From Fragum whitleyi (taxonomy: Eukaryota; Mollusca; Bivalvia; Cardiida; Cardiidae): 64,000 nt of DNA. The DNA lies in NCBI GenBank assembly GCA_948146395.1, contig OX411543.1, positions 37,591,058 to 37,655,057 of the forward strand. The letters are read 5' to 3'. Within the stretch, counting starts at the first letter, position 1. Each line of letters opens with the position of its first letter. The notes below the pieces were generated by a model, which saw only the letters and a program-made list of their open reading frames with translations, was not told the origin of the DNA and ran no database searches. Made by a program: the position numbers and the translations under genes. This document shows, piece by piece, positions 1 to 12,300 of the stretch.

Positions 1-149
1 TGAGGGTCAAGAAACAGTTCCCAGTTTTGCATATGCACACATTCATTTGATGCATTTATATTCCTGTACAATCCAATTGTTTGTCAGTGTCTTTTTTGCC
101 TTCAAAAATTCTACCCTGTCACTTGTAGAAAGATTATTGTGAAGCTCTC

Positions 150-235
150 ACCAATTGTTCAATCAATCAATTCAATCAATCAATTCAATCAATCAATTCA
201 CAATCAATTCAATCAATCAATCAACCAATCAATCA
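150..235. repeat. (CAAT)n simple repeat
   Basis: Imperfect CAAT/CAATT tetranucleotide array ending about 34 bp before the semaphorin PSI exon. The same tetranucleotide forms the tails of the SINEs in this window, so it may be a SINE remnant. Confidence 0.8.
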
Positions 236-268
236 CTTATTACAATGGTATCTTTCTGTATATTTCAG

Positions 269-340
269 TGACTGTGTTGCGCTACAAGATCCATATTGTT
301 CATGGCAGGGTGACTATTGTGGGACCCATTATTCTAGAGG
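269..340 (+). CDS. Semaphorin exon: PSI domain core
   Basis: The acceptor is tatttcag, the donor gtaagt. The exon is 72 nt; its first base completes a codon from the upstream exon and it ends with two bases of a Gly codon. It encodes DCVALQDPYCSWQG followed by DYCGTHYSR; the paired cysteines and the DPYCxW core mark the PSI fold that follows the sema propeller. A (CAAT)n tract lies just upstream in the intron. Confidence 0.85.
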
Positions 341-3300
341 GTAAGTTTGAGCTTTGGATGAAATGATATGGTAGTGGGAAAAAACATTGCTCTGCAGTTG
401 ATACTTTTTGTGGTCTCTTCCTAATTAATAGGAAGAGATGGCTAGGCACAGCCTAGTGGGTATTTTGGTTCCCTCACACCATAATCCTTGGTTGGCAATC
501 AAAATATTGTTTCTATAGCTTGTACGTCCTACATCCAAAATGTTCGCTATAGCCAATCAATAAAAATTAGAAGGATTTTTTTCTATTTTGGAGCATATTT
601 AATAAAAGCTCACAATAGTTTACAGAACATGTCTGTCTTGAATGCATGCACCTTTTAAACTTTTGTTCATCTTGTTAGTCTGCTGTGACTTTTCAACAAG
701 AAAGCATTGTGCCCTGTTTTCACTTACTGTTTATAAATTGGCCAGGCTTCAAGTAACAGGTTTCCACCTTCTATTATATTTTGGTAACATAATACAAGAG
801 TGAAATACCCAGATAAGCCATGTGCACTTGAGAAGATATAAATTGCAATATATCCTGTATATATTATCTTTGGCAGACAGATAATACCAGGATATGTGCT
901 GTTGATAGTAAGTTATCCCCGCACTTAATTCTAAATCCTTTAAAAATTTTCAAAATTTTAGACTGGTCCTTATTTAAAGAGTTTGCAGATGAAAATGAAA
1001 AGTTGATGCACTTTTTATTAAAACAATCCTTTGTGGTAGTTAATTGTGGGATTGATTTTATACTCTAGAAAACATTGTGGAAAAAGAAGAAATTACAGGT
1101 AATTTCTTCTTTTTCCACAATATTTTCTTGAGAAATAAAACATAGGAATAATGTAAAATCTTTGATCTGTTCAGGAAAGGGTTTTATACTGAAGCTATGA
1201 CACAAGGTCACTGAGGTCATTCAGAAAAATCCAAAAGAAAAAGTTTTTATCATACTCGGTTTGCACAAACTTGCATAATTTGATACAAATGAAAATTTCA
1301 CTTTGCAGGGGTGTGGAATTCCCATGCCTAACATGTCCGACATGGGCGTTTCTACCTGCTGCAAAGTACATTTTTCTAGGCAACTGAGTTACAGCATTTT
1401 CTTCATTTTAAACAATAAATTTTTCAATATTCATCAATTCATTTTTGTGGGCAAGTTCATATTGATTCTGGAAAAGTAGGAAATTGACTTTTACTTGTCC
1501 ATGGACAAGTGGAGAAAAGTTGTATTTCCACACCCCTGCCTTTTGGAGTGAAAGGTATGAAACAGCAGTTGATATAGCATGTTAATATTAAGTGATTTGG
1601 GAAGGATTGGTAAAAGTGAAAAAAAAAAAAATGAGTATAAAAAAAATCTTCTTCACATAGATATCTTTTTACTGACACACAATGATGTATCATGGTTCAT
1701 AGACTTCTGAGTTACATAAAACAGATGTGGGGATATATATCTTAACTTATATACATAACCGTACTTTTAACCATTTCTATATCAGAGCTACAGATGGAGG
1801 GGGTATTTTGGATTTTAGATCAAAATTTTTTTAGAAATGATATTACAAACCTTATTTTGTGGGTACACATTTGAATTGTCTCCTCTGAGTACCTACAACA
1901 TATGTTTTAATGAGAAATAGAAATTTTAGACTGGCTTTACCCCCTCTTTAAATGTACTTATGCTGTATTATGCCATCATATCCTTGTGACCCACAAGAAA
2001 CAGGCTTGGAAAATAAGTACTGCCTACAAGTGCCTTCACTTTGCTGTTGGCTGTGTGAAAGTGAATAAAAAAACTTCAGTTGAAAAAGGAGAAGAATTTT
2101 TATCTACCAATATCGCCTTGATAGTATAGGTTGCTCTTTAGATAGTTAACATAGGTTTAAAGTTTCAAGTGAATGCCTTCAGTTATACGAAAGATTTTAC
2201 AAAATATCAAAGTACTCACATGACCTTGACGGTGCAGCGAGACTGAAGTCTTAAATGAAGAAATGGTCAGGAATACAAATTTACTCTAAGGAATTATATC
2301 ATTTTGCACCTTATCAAAAATCAAGGAAGATACAGATTTCCAAAATTTCATCAATCTTGAAATGTTCATATTGTCTTCTGTTAATTTCATTTTTGGCTTT
2401 TATAAATTTATCCAGTAGTGGATTAAAATGCCTCTGTAGAAATGACCAGTTTTACTGTACAATCTCTCTCGCTTAATTAACCCTTTCCTGTTTTACAAAA
2501 TTTTGGACCTGTCCAAATTCAAAGATGTTGCAGACGAAAATTAAAAGTGGGTTTAAATTGAAAAATAACCATTCAGTAGGGTAGAAAATAGCGTGAAAAA
2601 GAAGAAATTGCTTGTTAGAAGCAATTTCTTCTTTTTTCACAATGTTTTCTCAATCATAAAATTACAGGCAAGTAAAAAGCAGGGATTAAACAGCAATGGG
2701 TAATAAATAGGGAATTGCTTGATTGTTGACAGTGAAAGGGAGATAATTCTTACACAACTTTACACCCTAGATCTATTGTCCAATTTTTGTGAAAATGTTG
2801 ATTTTTAGCCACTCTTCTATTTCAATAAAAAAACAAACAAAAAAAAAACAGTATATTTCTCTTGTCAAAGATTTCAATTTTTTAACATGATATTATATTT
2901 TATTGGAAAGATAAAATTGATGGCTCAGCATGAAACAGTCTTAATTGCCTATAAACATAGGCAGTTACAACTGTTTTGTGCAGAGCAATTTAAGTATAAT
3001 TTTGGGTCTAAATGTAACTTAGCTATTAAATTGTCATTTTGGGCATATGTATATCTTAGCCATTGAAATGTCATTTTGGGCTTATGTATACCTTAGCTGT
3101 TGAAATGAGATAAATTTATATATAAATGAATTCATAAATATATTTTTATTTACAGAATACAGAATATGGCAACAGGAGATGGGTCTGCCTGTCCAGATGG
3201 GGGAATAAGAGGTAATGATTGAAAATTATGAAATTATTTTGATCATTTCAGGCAAAACTGTTGTAACTGTCTAATAAATAGTTACAGTTGTTTTGCTTGA

Positions 3301-6300
3301 AACAGATGATATGTCACCCCAGATCAGCTGTTACTGTTGTCTTTCTTTTGTCATACCAGATACTGTAAATCAGGTTTTATTGGCAAGGTTTTTCTTTCGC
3401 TAATATTTTTGACTGATAAAGAACACAGAAACAAAATATCAATGGCTCAGTGAAAATAGTTGTAACTTCCTATAATTTCAGAGGCAGTTTTGTACTGTTT
3501 TGATCTGAGCATCAAAACTAACAAAATATCAGTGCTGAAAGGTTTAAAATTTCTATACAGTCACTTATGACCTGTTTGTACTCAAAAATGATTATTTCAA
3601 AGTTTAACTGAAGCATCATAACTCCCTTATATGTCGGTCAGACCCAAAGGTGCAAAAAAATAATCCATTCAAATATACTTCCCTGTGTTCAGGATGTAAA
3701 AATGTTTTGCGAGCGCTTTGAGATGATACCCCGCTTTGAACGTGTACATAAGTGAAAAGCGAGGTATCATTTCGAAAGCACTTTGCTAATGTTTTCATCC
3801 TGAACGCAGGGCTGATTAACAGTATATGTAATTCTGTTGAGTGCTATAGAAAATTGACAATTTCTAGGTACAATTTGGACACAAGAGAGAAAGAGAAAGA
3901 TTGTACAGCTATATTCTTCTGATGCTTCAATATATATTCAAAATGCCATGTTGGGTGCTTCGAAGATTTCTAACTGTTTATGTAAAAATAAACTTTAACA
4001 GGATAATGCTTTATTATAGACAAGTGGGTTCTTGAATTGTCGCCTTTCTACTACTTTGTCATTCTTTTGTACCAGCTGTTCAATAAAATGTCATGTTTCT
4101 CCGACTCTCAATCTTATTGTACTGGTTACTTATTTATATTTATCAAGGAAAATATAAATCCATATACTAAAGATCAATTATCAAATCTTCCTTAACCCTT
4201 TACTGTTTAATCCCTGCTTTTTACGTGCCTGTAATTTTATGATTGAGAAAACATTGTGAAAAAAGAAGAAATTGCTTCTGATAAGCAATTTCTTCTTTTT
4301 CCACACTATTTTCTTCCCTACTGAATGGTTATTTTTCAAATTAAATTCACTTTAAATTTTCGTCTGCAAAATCTTTGAATTTGGACAAGTCCAAAATTTT
4401 GTAAAACAGGAAAGGGTTAAAACGGTGTCCTAAACATTAGAGGTACAAAATTAAACGAATAAAATCTCAAAACTCAACTCAAACTCTTAAATTTCGGCAA
4501 ATCGGCACAAAAGTACCCATGGCCATAAACATAAATATTACATAAATGTAAATAGAAGACAGGATAATTTGAATTTGCAGAAAATGCTGACCATTCTCAT
4601 ACTCTTCATATACTCAGCGCAAAACAGTTGTAACTCCTTTTATTTTTATAGGGAGTTACAACCGTTTTGCACTTAGCCCTCGATATACAATGCTTTAACT
4701 GACAGAATATACTAAGATCAGAATTCACAGATATACAGTCTAAAATTGGCTTATTCTGCCTGCTTCATACTATATGTTTGGGTAAAACCTGAGCCAAGTT
4801 GGTTAAAATGTTCCCAAAATTGACAACATGTTTGGAACAAAATTCAAATTGAGCAGGATAAGCATTATAAAAGAAGACAATAGTTTGAACCTTTTTCACA
4901 GCATTCAATGAAAGTTATGATCATTATCAAGTCTTTTATATCCGTCATTGTCCGATAAAGGTTATGATTATGTAAGATGGTCAACCCAATCCTCATAACT
5001 AGTCTTGTCAAGCTGCAGAGGTACATTTTAGAGGGGATATTGCCAGTTTAAAACTTAATTTCCTCCTTGAAACCCTATGTTGTGGGTACTTATTTGAATT
5101 GTATCGTTAAGCAGATTCAAATGAAGTCAAACAATTCAGAATTTATTTGATTACTGTTTAAATATTTTTAATTTGATATCCAAAATACCCACTCTATCTG
5201 GAGCTCCGACTTAGCTGTAGTTATGAGTTTTGGATTGTATTTGGGGAAAATCAAAGCAAAACATTATGTCTTATTAACAGGTCTACTGCCCTTGGTTGGT
5301 ACAAGGGTATGAATGTTTAAGAAATGGTATAAAACTTACTTGTGTATAAACTGGGGAAACATTTTTCAAAATGTTTTTTGTAACCCGAACACAGGGCTTA
5401 TTTTGGTGTTGTATATTTATGTTCTATATTTCTAGTTGTATATTCTATGTTGTGCTCTTTATATTAGGCTCGATGACAACTTTACCTACGTCAACAGAAC
5501 AAACATCGACCGATAAAAAAACAGAGTGCCCAGTCTGTACTTGTGAATGCAATCAGACCGCAGTCCAGTCTGACGCATTGTTGAATGGTTAGTTGAGGCA
5601 TTGATGTCAACCGCTAGGGTTTAATACAATAGTAAAACATAAAAGTCGTATTCAAAATTATTTATCAAAATTATAATCATAATCACATGATGATTGAAAA
5701 TAATGATATACATCATAGTCTTAAACTTATTAGAATCTTTATCTTTAATAAAAGATATTTTTAGATAGTTTATGGGTAGTTTTAATTATCTTTGAAAAAA
5801 AGGGTAGATATTATCAAATGGATAAGGGATTTTATTAAGTTTAGTGGTTTATTGTGCTTTTCTGTTTTGGATAAAGTTTAATTTTCTCATTTCCTTTTCA
5901 ATTTCAGTTATAAATTTTTCAAGTTTTTTGTTCTTCGCAATTCTATATTGTGACTAAGCATGCCTGTACCTTTTGACCCTCACAACCTTCAAATGACCTT
6001 GAACCATTCCTGATTCTTGACCTCCAACTTTATTTGAGCCTGTGCTTGACATTTCCAACAATGTCACACCTGCCCAAGGTACAAACATTTGGTAGCATTG
6101 ACAGCGACACAATGTAATAATGATATGTGTTGACGGCATGGAAATGGATTAAGACCTTATATATCAATATAGTGTAGAGTGAAGATTATGATCAGACTGT
6201 GCAGCTGCACAGGCTGGCCAGAAGCTTTGCGTATTTTAAAATTGTTAGAAATGTCACACACATGCTCATTTGTCATTGTGTAAAGTCATTTTTGTGTCTC

Positions 6301-9300
6301 ATGGCTAATGGATGTGATCTTGTATCCTAAATTTGTAATTTGTAAACTGTGAATCTTTCATACTTCCTGTATTTGTGCATTGGTCTAGAGGAATTTCTGG
6401 CAACATTTTAATGTCAATTCCCATCATCACATTATGCACTTTCTTACATGTTTCTTTTCCACATTCCTCCTTTTTGTGTTGGAACGTAAGGATTCCACAG
6501 TATACTATCAGTATTATTGACTATACAAGTCCCTTAATTAACCCTTGTCATGCTGAACCAGGAATATTCCTGCTTTGGCAGGAGCTATAGACAAACATCA
6601 GCCTGCACATATGTGCAGTCTGATGTTAGTCTACACCACCTGTTTCTCACTTTCAAGCCAGAATTGTCAATAGATTAGTTTTTCAAAGTAAAAATTGGCC
6701 TTCAGTTGGTACTCTCAGTGCATTTTGCCCTTTGATTTTGATGAAAATTTTTAGTCAAAATTTATTCAGCATAACAAGGGTTAATTTTACCTGTTGAATA
6801 AGTGTCATGTCCAGTGGTTTTAGGAATGCCAAAGTCATCTTCATGCTTGGGACCTGCTGTGATAAGGTGATTTAAATCTTTACAATTTGAAAAAAATTAA
6901 TCTCTTTATTTATGCTGAATAGTAAACAAAAATCCATGACCCATGAAAGTCGTGACAGCATTTTAAATACTAGGCCAAAGTAATATGGAGTACATCTCTT
7001 AAAGCCAACCTTTTCGAAGTTTCAATCCCTCACAAAATAATACCTGAAGTTACATAGGACATAAAGAAAAACTTGGCCCTTGGGTAACTGGTAGTCTGTA
7101 CACCTCATCATTAAAAGGGGCCGTTGGTGTGTATACAAGCACAAATAAAGAAAGTAATGGTCTGCAATAGATGATAAAATTTATAAGTTCTGAAAAGGTA
7201 ATCTTGAAAAATAGAGCCAAGTATACAATTCTAGCAATAATTTAGAATAGATAATTGTAGAAAACTTTAGTTCAAATATCTAACAATTTGTATTTTATAG
7301 AGTATACTGTAATTTATACATTTAAAAACCTTTTAATATAGAACAACCAACTCAATTTAGCAGTTGCACTTTAGTAGTGATAATTATAAACTATAAAATT
7401 AAAAATCATAAAATATCATATTTTGTTATTTAGCTAAGCAGTTCTAATGAAAGATAATTCTTTAAAGATGAACAGGATGTTTTTTGTTTAGAAAAAGCTA
7501 TTATTGTGTGTTTTTCAAGATGAAGATAAGATTTCTAAAAAGGAATAACTTGTTTGGCTTTTGTATTATTCATATATTTGCAAAGAATTTTTTATTGTGT
7601 TTCATTTATTTTGTTAAGTGATTTTTTGGGGGAAAAAGGTGAAAGGGACTAATTTACAGTGTGAATTATCTTTTCATTGGATTCAAAATTGATAAAAAAA
7701 AAAACCCAACCAATTTTAGTGCAAATCAAATGATGTAATACGATTTAAACTGTTATTTTTATCATTTATCTGTACTAAAACATATATCAAAGCATGCTTG
7801 TTATTCATGTCCAAATATTTACAAATGTATTCAAGAATTAGTGGAAGATACATGTAGGACTGAGTATTTGTTAATTGGGTAGACATGTATTTAAGTGTGA
7901 TGCTCATCCTTTGATATCCCCTATCAAATTAATATTAAACGACATTAAAGTTTATTCAAGGCATGGTTTGTTAGATTTTTTGGCGTTGTCTATTGTTCAG
8001 AGGATAAATATAAATGGAGACTATTAAATGGAGGATCATGAAATACCAATATTATGAAAGAAGTCATCTAAAGCAAAATTATTAAATATCTCAAACTAAA
8101 TACTTTTTAAGATTCTGAATTAAGTAAATAAGGTATTTTATGAACACAAATTTCGATTTTCTATTGCCAAAACAAATTTCTTGAAATTCATCGACTAAAA
8201 TTTTTTTGTGTAACATATGACAATATTTGCAAAATGACATCATCTCTTGCTTTATGACAACTGAAATATGATAAATTGCACCATGGGTTGATTTTTACAT
8301 TTCTCTCAAGAGGTTTGATATCAGCAGAAATGGTGTCCTATGAACCACAGCTGTATTTCTTCATTGTCTTAAAGGTAGCCGCCGTCATAGCTTAGTTGGT
8401 AGCGCGTCGGACTGTCAATCTGGAGGTCTTGGGTTTCGATCTCCGATGGCGGCACTCATTCTTTCGGACTATTTGTCTCTCACCAATGGGTTGATAATCT
8501 TAAACCTATGTGAGATAGCAGCTGGAGGCTAGGAAAGGATGTGATGGTTGTACTGGTTAGAGAAATACCAGGAATCCATTGTTAGGTGCTCCAGCCACCG
8601 AGATATACCTGAAAAATGTTGAAAGCGGCGTTAAACTCTATTCAATCAATCTTTGCCTTAAAGGTCAAGAGCAATGCTATCTTTTAACAAAGTGTGTCAT
8701 TCTTTGTTGTTGTTGTTTTTTTGCTGCAAAAACATTATAACTAAAAAGTTAATTTCAATATATTGTGATTTACAAAATTAGGACCATCGTCCATGTTGCG
8801 TCTGCAAATTGTCATTTCATGATTAGATAGGTGCTCATTTCATAATAATTTACAAAAAAGACATAAAAACATGGGAGATAAAAATTTTGCAGAGTTGCAA
8901 GATTCTGTACTGTAACAATGGCTGGGGTGTGTAACATATATCCTCTCATTAACATAACACTTCAATTTAATGGGATAAATGCTGAGACGCCCATAGTCTT
9001 TATGTTGATAAACAATGCATGTCTGGTCTGATAAGCCTCCAAGATTAGAAAATCAACTTATGTTTGACCTTTTTTTTAGGTCAGGTTTCATGAATATTAT
9101 GAAAGATTTTAACCTTTTCTTAAACCTAAAAAAGTTTAATATACCTATAAGATTCTCATAGAGCCCCATACTATAATAAAACCCCAATCCCTTTTCGGAG
9201 GTTGAAATTGTCCCTTTTTGATGTGATTTTTCAAACTCTTGAAGCCTCTTATAAAGACCCATACCCACAAAATCAAGGTCACTAAAAACTCAACAGAGGT

Positions 9301-12300
9301 TTTATGCCCCCTTTCCCCCTATCAAATCTTGATATTTTGTTCGGATTATATTTGTTTTTGGCCATTTTTTCATCTTCTTTACATATAATTATTAGTGTAG
9401 CCTCTTATAAAAAGCCCATCCTTTTCTAATGGAAATACAATGATTCTAATAGAAACCCCGGATTCTATCAAAGCTTTTACAGTAGTTTTATAAAAATATA
9501 AAAAGAGACCTTGTATCTGTACCTTGAATTGTCTTTAGGGTGAAACTTCAAAATTGTAATATGCAATATCAAATCATTGTTCTTGAATACTGAATACTGA
9601 ATAAGCTTGAAAATTGAAAGACTTCTTTTGTGCATTATTACTTCTATTATCATTGCTTTGCTTGGATTTCTTGGATCTTGCTTAAACATATGGAATTGGT
9701 CATCTTAATGTGCTGTTTCAATTTCAAACTAATTTGCTTTTAAGAAATACTTTTTATGCAATTTGGGACAACCTATTTTGCTTAGACTAAAACATCTATT
9801 ACAAGTTCATGCTGAAAATTTATTTAATCTTTTGATAACATCTAAACAAATTGGCATCATTTAAGGCTGATAACAGCTTCCAATTTGAGCAATTAGATGT
9901 TACATAAGACGATGATTCTTCCAATCATTCCTTCATATCTATTACATCCATTGATACATTATACAAACATGTTATGAATGAATTTAAAAGATGGATGCCT
10001 GCATTAATAATTAAAGAAAACGCCTACAATGTTCTATCAAATGATACATTTGAAAGGTTTAATTTGACCTTGACAGATGATCTTGAAAGGCTAAATTTGA
10101 AATATGTTGATGTTCACAAATGTTGTTTCATGTGTTTACACAATTATGATCCTCATATCACATGTTGTATGAAGTTGTTTTGTATCATGTTTGTATTTCA
10201 CTTCTCTGTTGTTGTGTTATAAAGTACCCCTCCAGCTCCAAAACCCACCCTTGACCTTTACAACCCCTCCCACATCCCTTATAGGGTCAAAGCTATAGGC
10301 ATGCATGGTTACTAATTCACTTTTGATCTGGTTTCATTAGATATGACCTTGGTAAAAGATTTGGTTGGACAAATATAATTTAAGGAGTAAAGATATTAAA
10401 AAAATGAAAGGGTACAAGATTTCAAGAGCAATCGGTCCTTTGATGGGACAATTTTGACTAGAATGCATAAAAGGCAGAATTAGAATATTTATCAAGGTCA
10501 CTAAACAAGGTCATGGTATGTCTTACAGATCAAAGGATGAAATATTTTTTTCATGTATTTTTGTTTGACCTTGAACTCCATGTGACCTTGTGACCTTATA
10601 TATTTCCCTTAGGGTTATCGGAGCTGGATAATGCTTCCACAGCCAATGATCAACCTATCGTAGATATTGAACCTCCAAGTAGTCCGGAGAAACCTTGTGG
10701 TAAGGAAGAAAACTGTTAACCATTTACTGAGGTCAATGTCAACATTGTATACTTATGAGGCAAATTATGAGAAACTTTGGGTTATTTTGCAAGTTTTTAA
10801 TCGGAACTGTATGTGTATGTATTCAAATGAAATTTGTTTGTGGAATGGGGAAAAAAAGAGAGAGAGAGATGACTATAAACTTGGGATTGGGGTCACTGCT
10901 AATGAATCTACAACCATATTTATAAAACATGACTCGTCATGCAATTAAGGACCATCGGGGGAAGGTATAAAAAATATATTTGAAAATGAATTTAGCTCTA
11001 ACAGAAGTCAACTAGCGATTGTATTTGGGAAACAAAAATAAACGAAGGAAGAGTTGTCATTTGGCCCTGTGTTCAGTGCAAGGATGACAAAATGGTGCAA
11101 ACAGTTTTCACTGTTTTGTCATCCTGAAAGCATGGCCGAATGAACAACTTCCTTACTATATTATTGTTTCCTAAATACAACGGCTAGTTGACTTCTGTTG
11201 GAGCTTCAGAAAATTATCACCTTAACACTAAAAGCTTTTGATCCTGGTATGCCCTTGCAGTCTGACCAGCATCAATACTTTAGACGCTCCATTGATGGTC
11301 CCTTTTTTGTGACAAGGGTCACATACTGATTTATGAAAAATGAGCATGTGCGTGATATTTCAAGCATTATTTCACTTTAGCCTAATGCTAAAATTCAGAG
11401 CAGACTATGCATCTGCACAGTCTGATCAGAGACTTCACTATGTCCTCAATCCGCATCAATGAACCTATAGTCTGTGTTCACAATCCTAAAATAATTTTAC
11501 AGGGTTTGACACTAGCAACTTTTTGTCACCAGTCTGAAGGACCTGTTAGGCAAAAATATTACAGGTCCTCCATGATAACAACAGGTCCTGCATGAAAAAT
11601 CATGTTTGATATTTACAATTTAGTGGATAAATTTATAGGGAAATATTGTTTGCAAAGAAGAAATTGCTTTTGCAAGCAATTTCTTCTTCTTCCACATTGT
11701 TTTCTATTTTGTTTATACAAATTTTAGTATTGGTAAGACAATAATTTTAAAGCACAACAGATTTGAAATACAAAGTACTGCCATTAACTATAAGCCTGAG
11801 GGACCTGCAGCATTGTAACATCTATCAGTATTCCCTAAAATCCACAGGTCTCAGGACTGAGGACCAGTGTTAGTGTTGATCACTGTTTTATAAGGCACTG
11901 CATTGTTGTTTAAGCTTCTCAATGACTGTCCATTGTGCAAGCATGAAATTGATGGCAATGTCATGTACAGGTTCATGATTTGATTGGTGGGCTAGTCAGG
12001 GCTACCAAATTGTACCAATTTGTAACTTATTTCAATGATTTGGTTGCCCAATGATAATTAATTGTATGATGTTGACAAGCACCTGCATGTGGTAAACGGT
12101 TAAACTGACTACATTGTGTTTAGAAATCAGGATATATGTCAAGAGAAACTAAAGTTAAATAAACTTAAAGAATAATTTGAATTTTGGGTAAAAAACATAA
12201 GAAAGTTATATCACCTCTTAGATAACAGCCTTTGATTTATGAACTAAAATGAGCTGTCAACATCAATTGGAGGCTTGAGCTACCAGTATATAACAAACAT

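Larger units (their letters stand above)
341..3155 (+). other. Semaphorin intron with dispersed repeats
   Basis: No further exons were recognised. It holds a diverged relative of the 229-bp hairpin element (about 935-1185), a TIR element whose ends contain GGGGTGTGGAA (about 1303-1545), a weak repeat around 1785-1955 that resembles 5025-5210, and the MITE at 2477-2703. Confidence 0.5.
5588..10612 (+). other. Semaphorin intron, 5.0 kb, with repeats
   Basis: No coding exon was recognised. It contains the inverted-repeat element at 6034-6270, the TTAA element at 6538-6784 and the SINE at 8378-8651. About 6785-8360 and 8670-10600 are AT-rich sequence in which I see nothing specific. Confidence 0.5.

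Noticed and set aside
5371..5467. Start of a separate small secreted protein at 5371
   Set aside because: The atattag acceptor at 5467 and phase agreement with both neighbouring semaphorin exons show that the upstream part is intron.
8387..8454. Functional tRNA (Asp-like, GTC anticodon)
   Set aside because: It is the head of a SINE with body, tail and target duplication; the B box has an insertion and the same unit recurs at 16585 and 25129.
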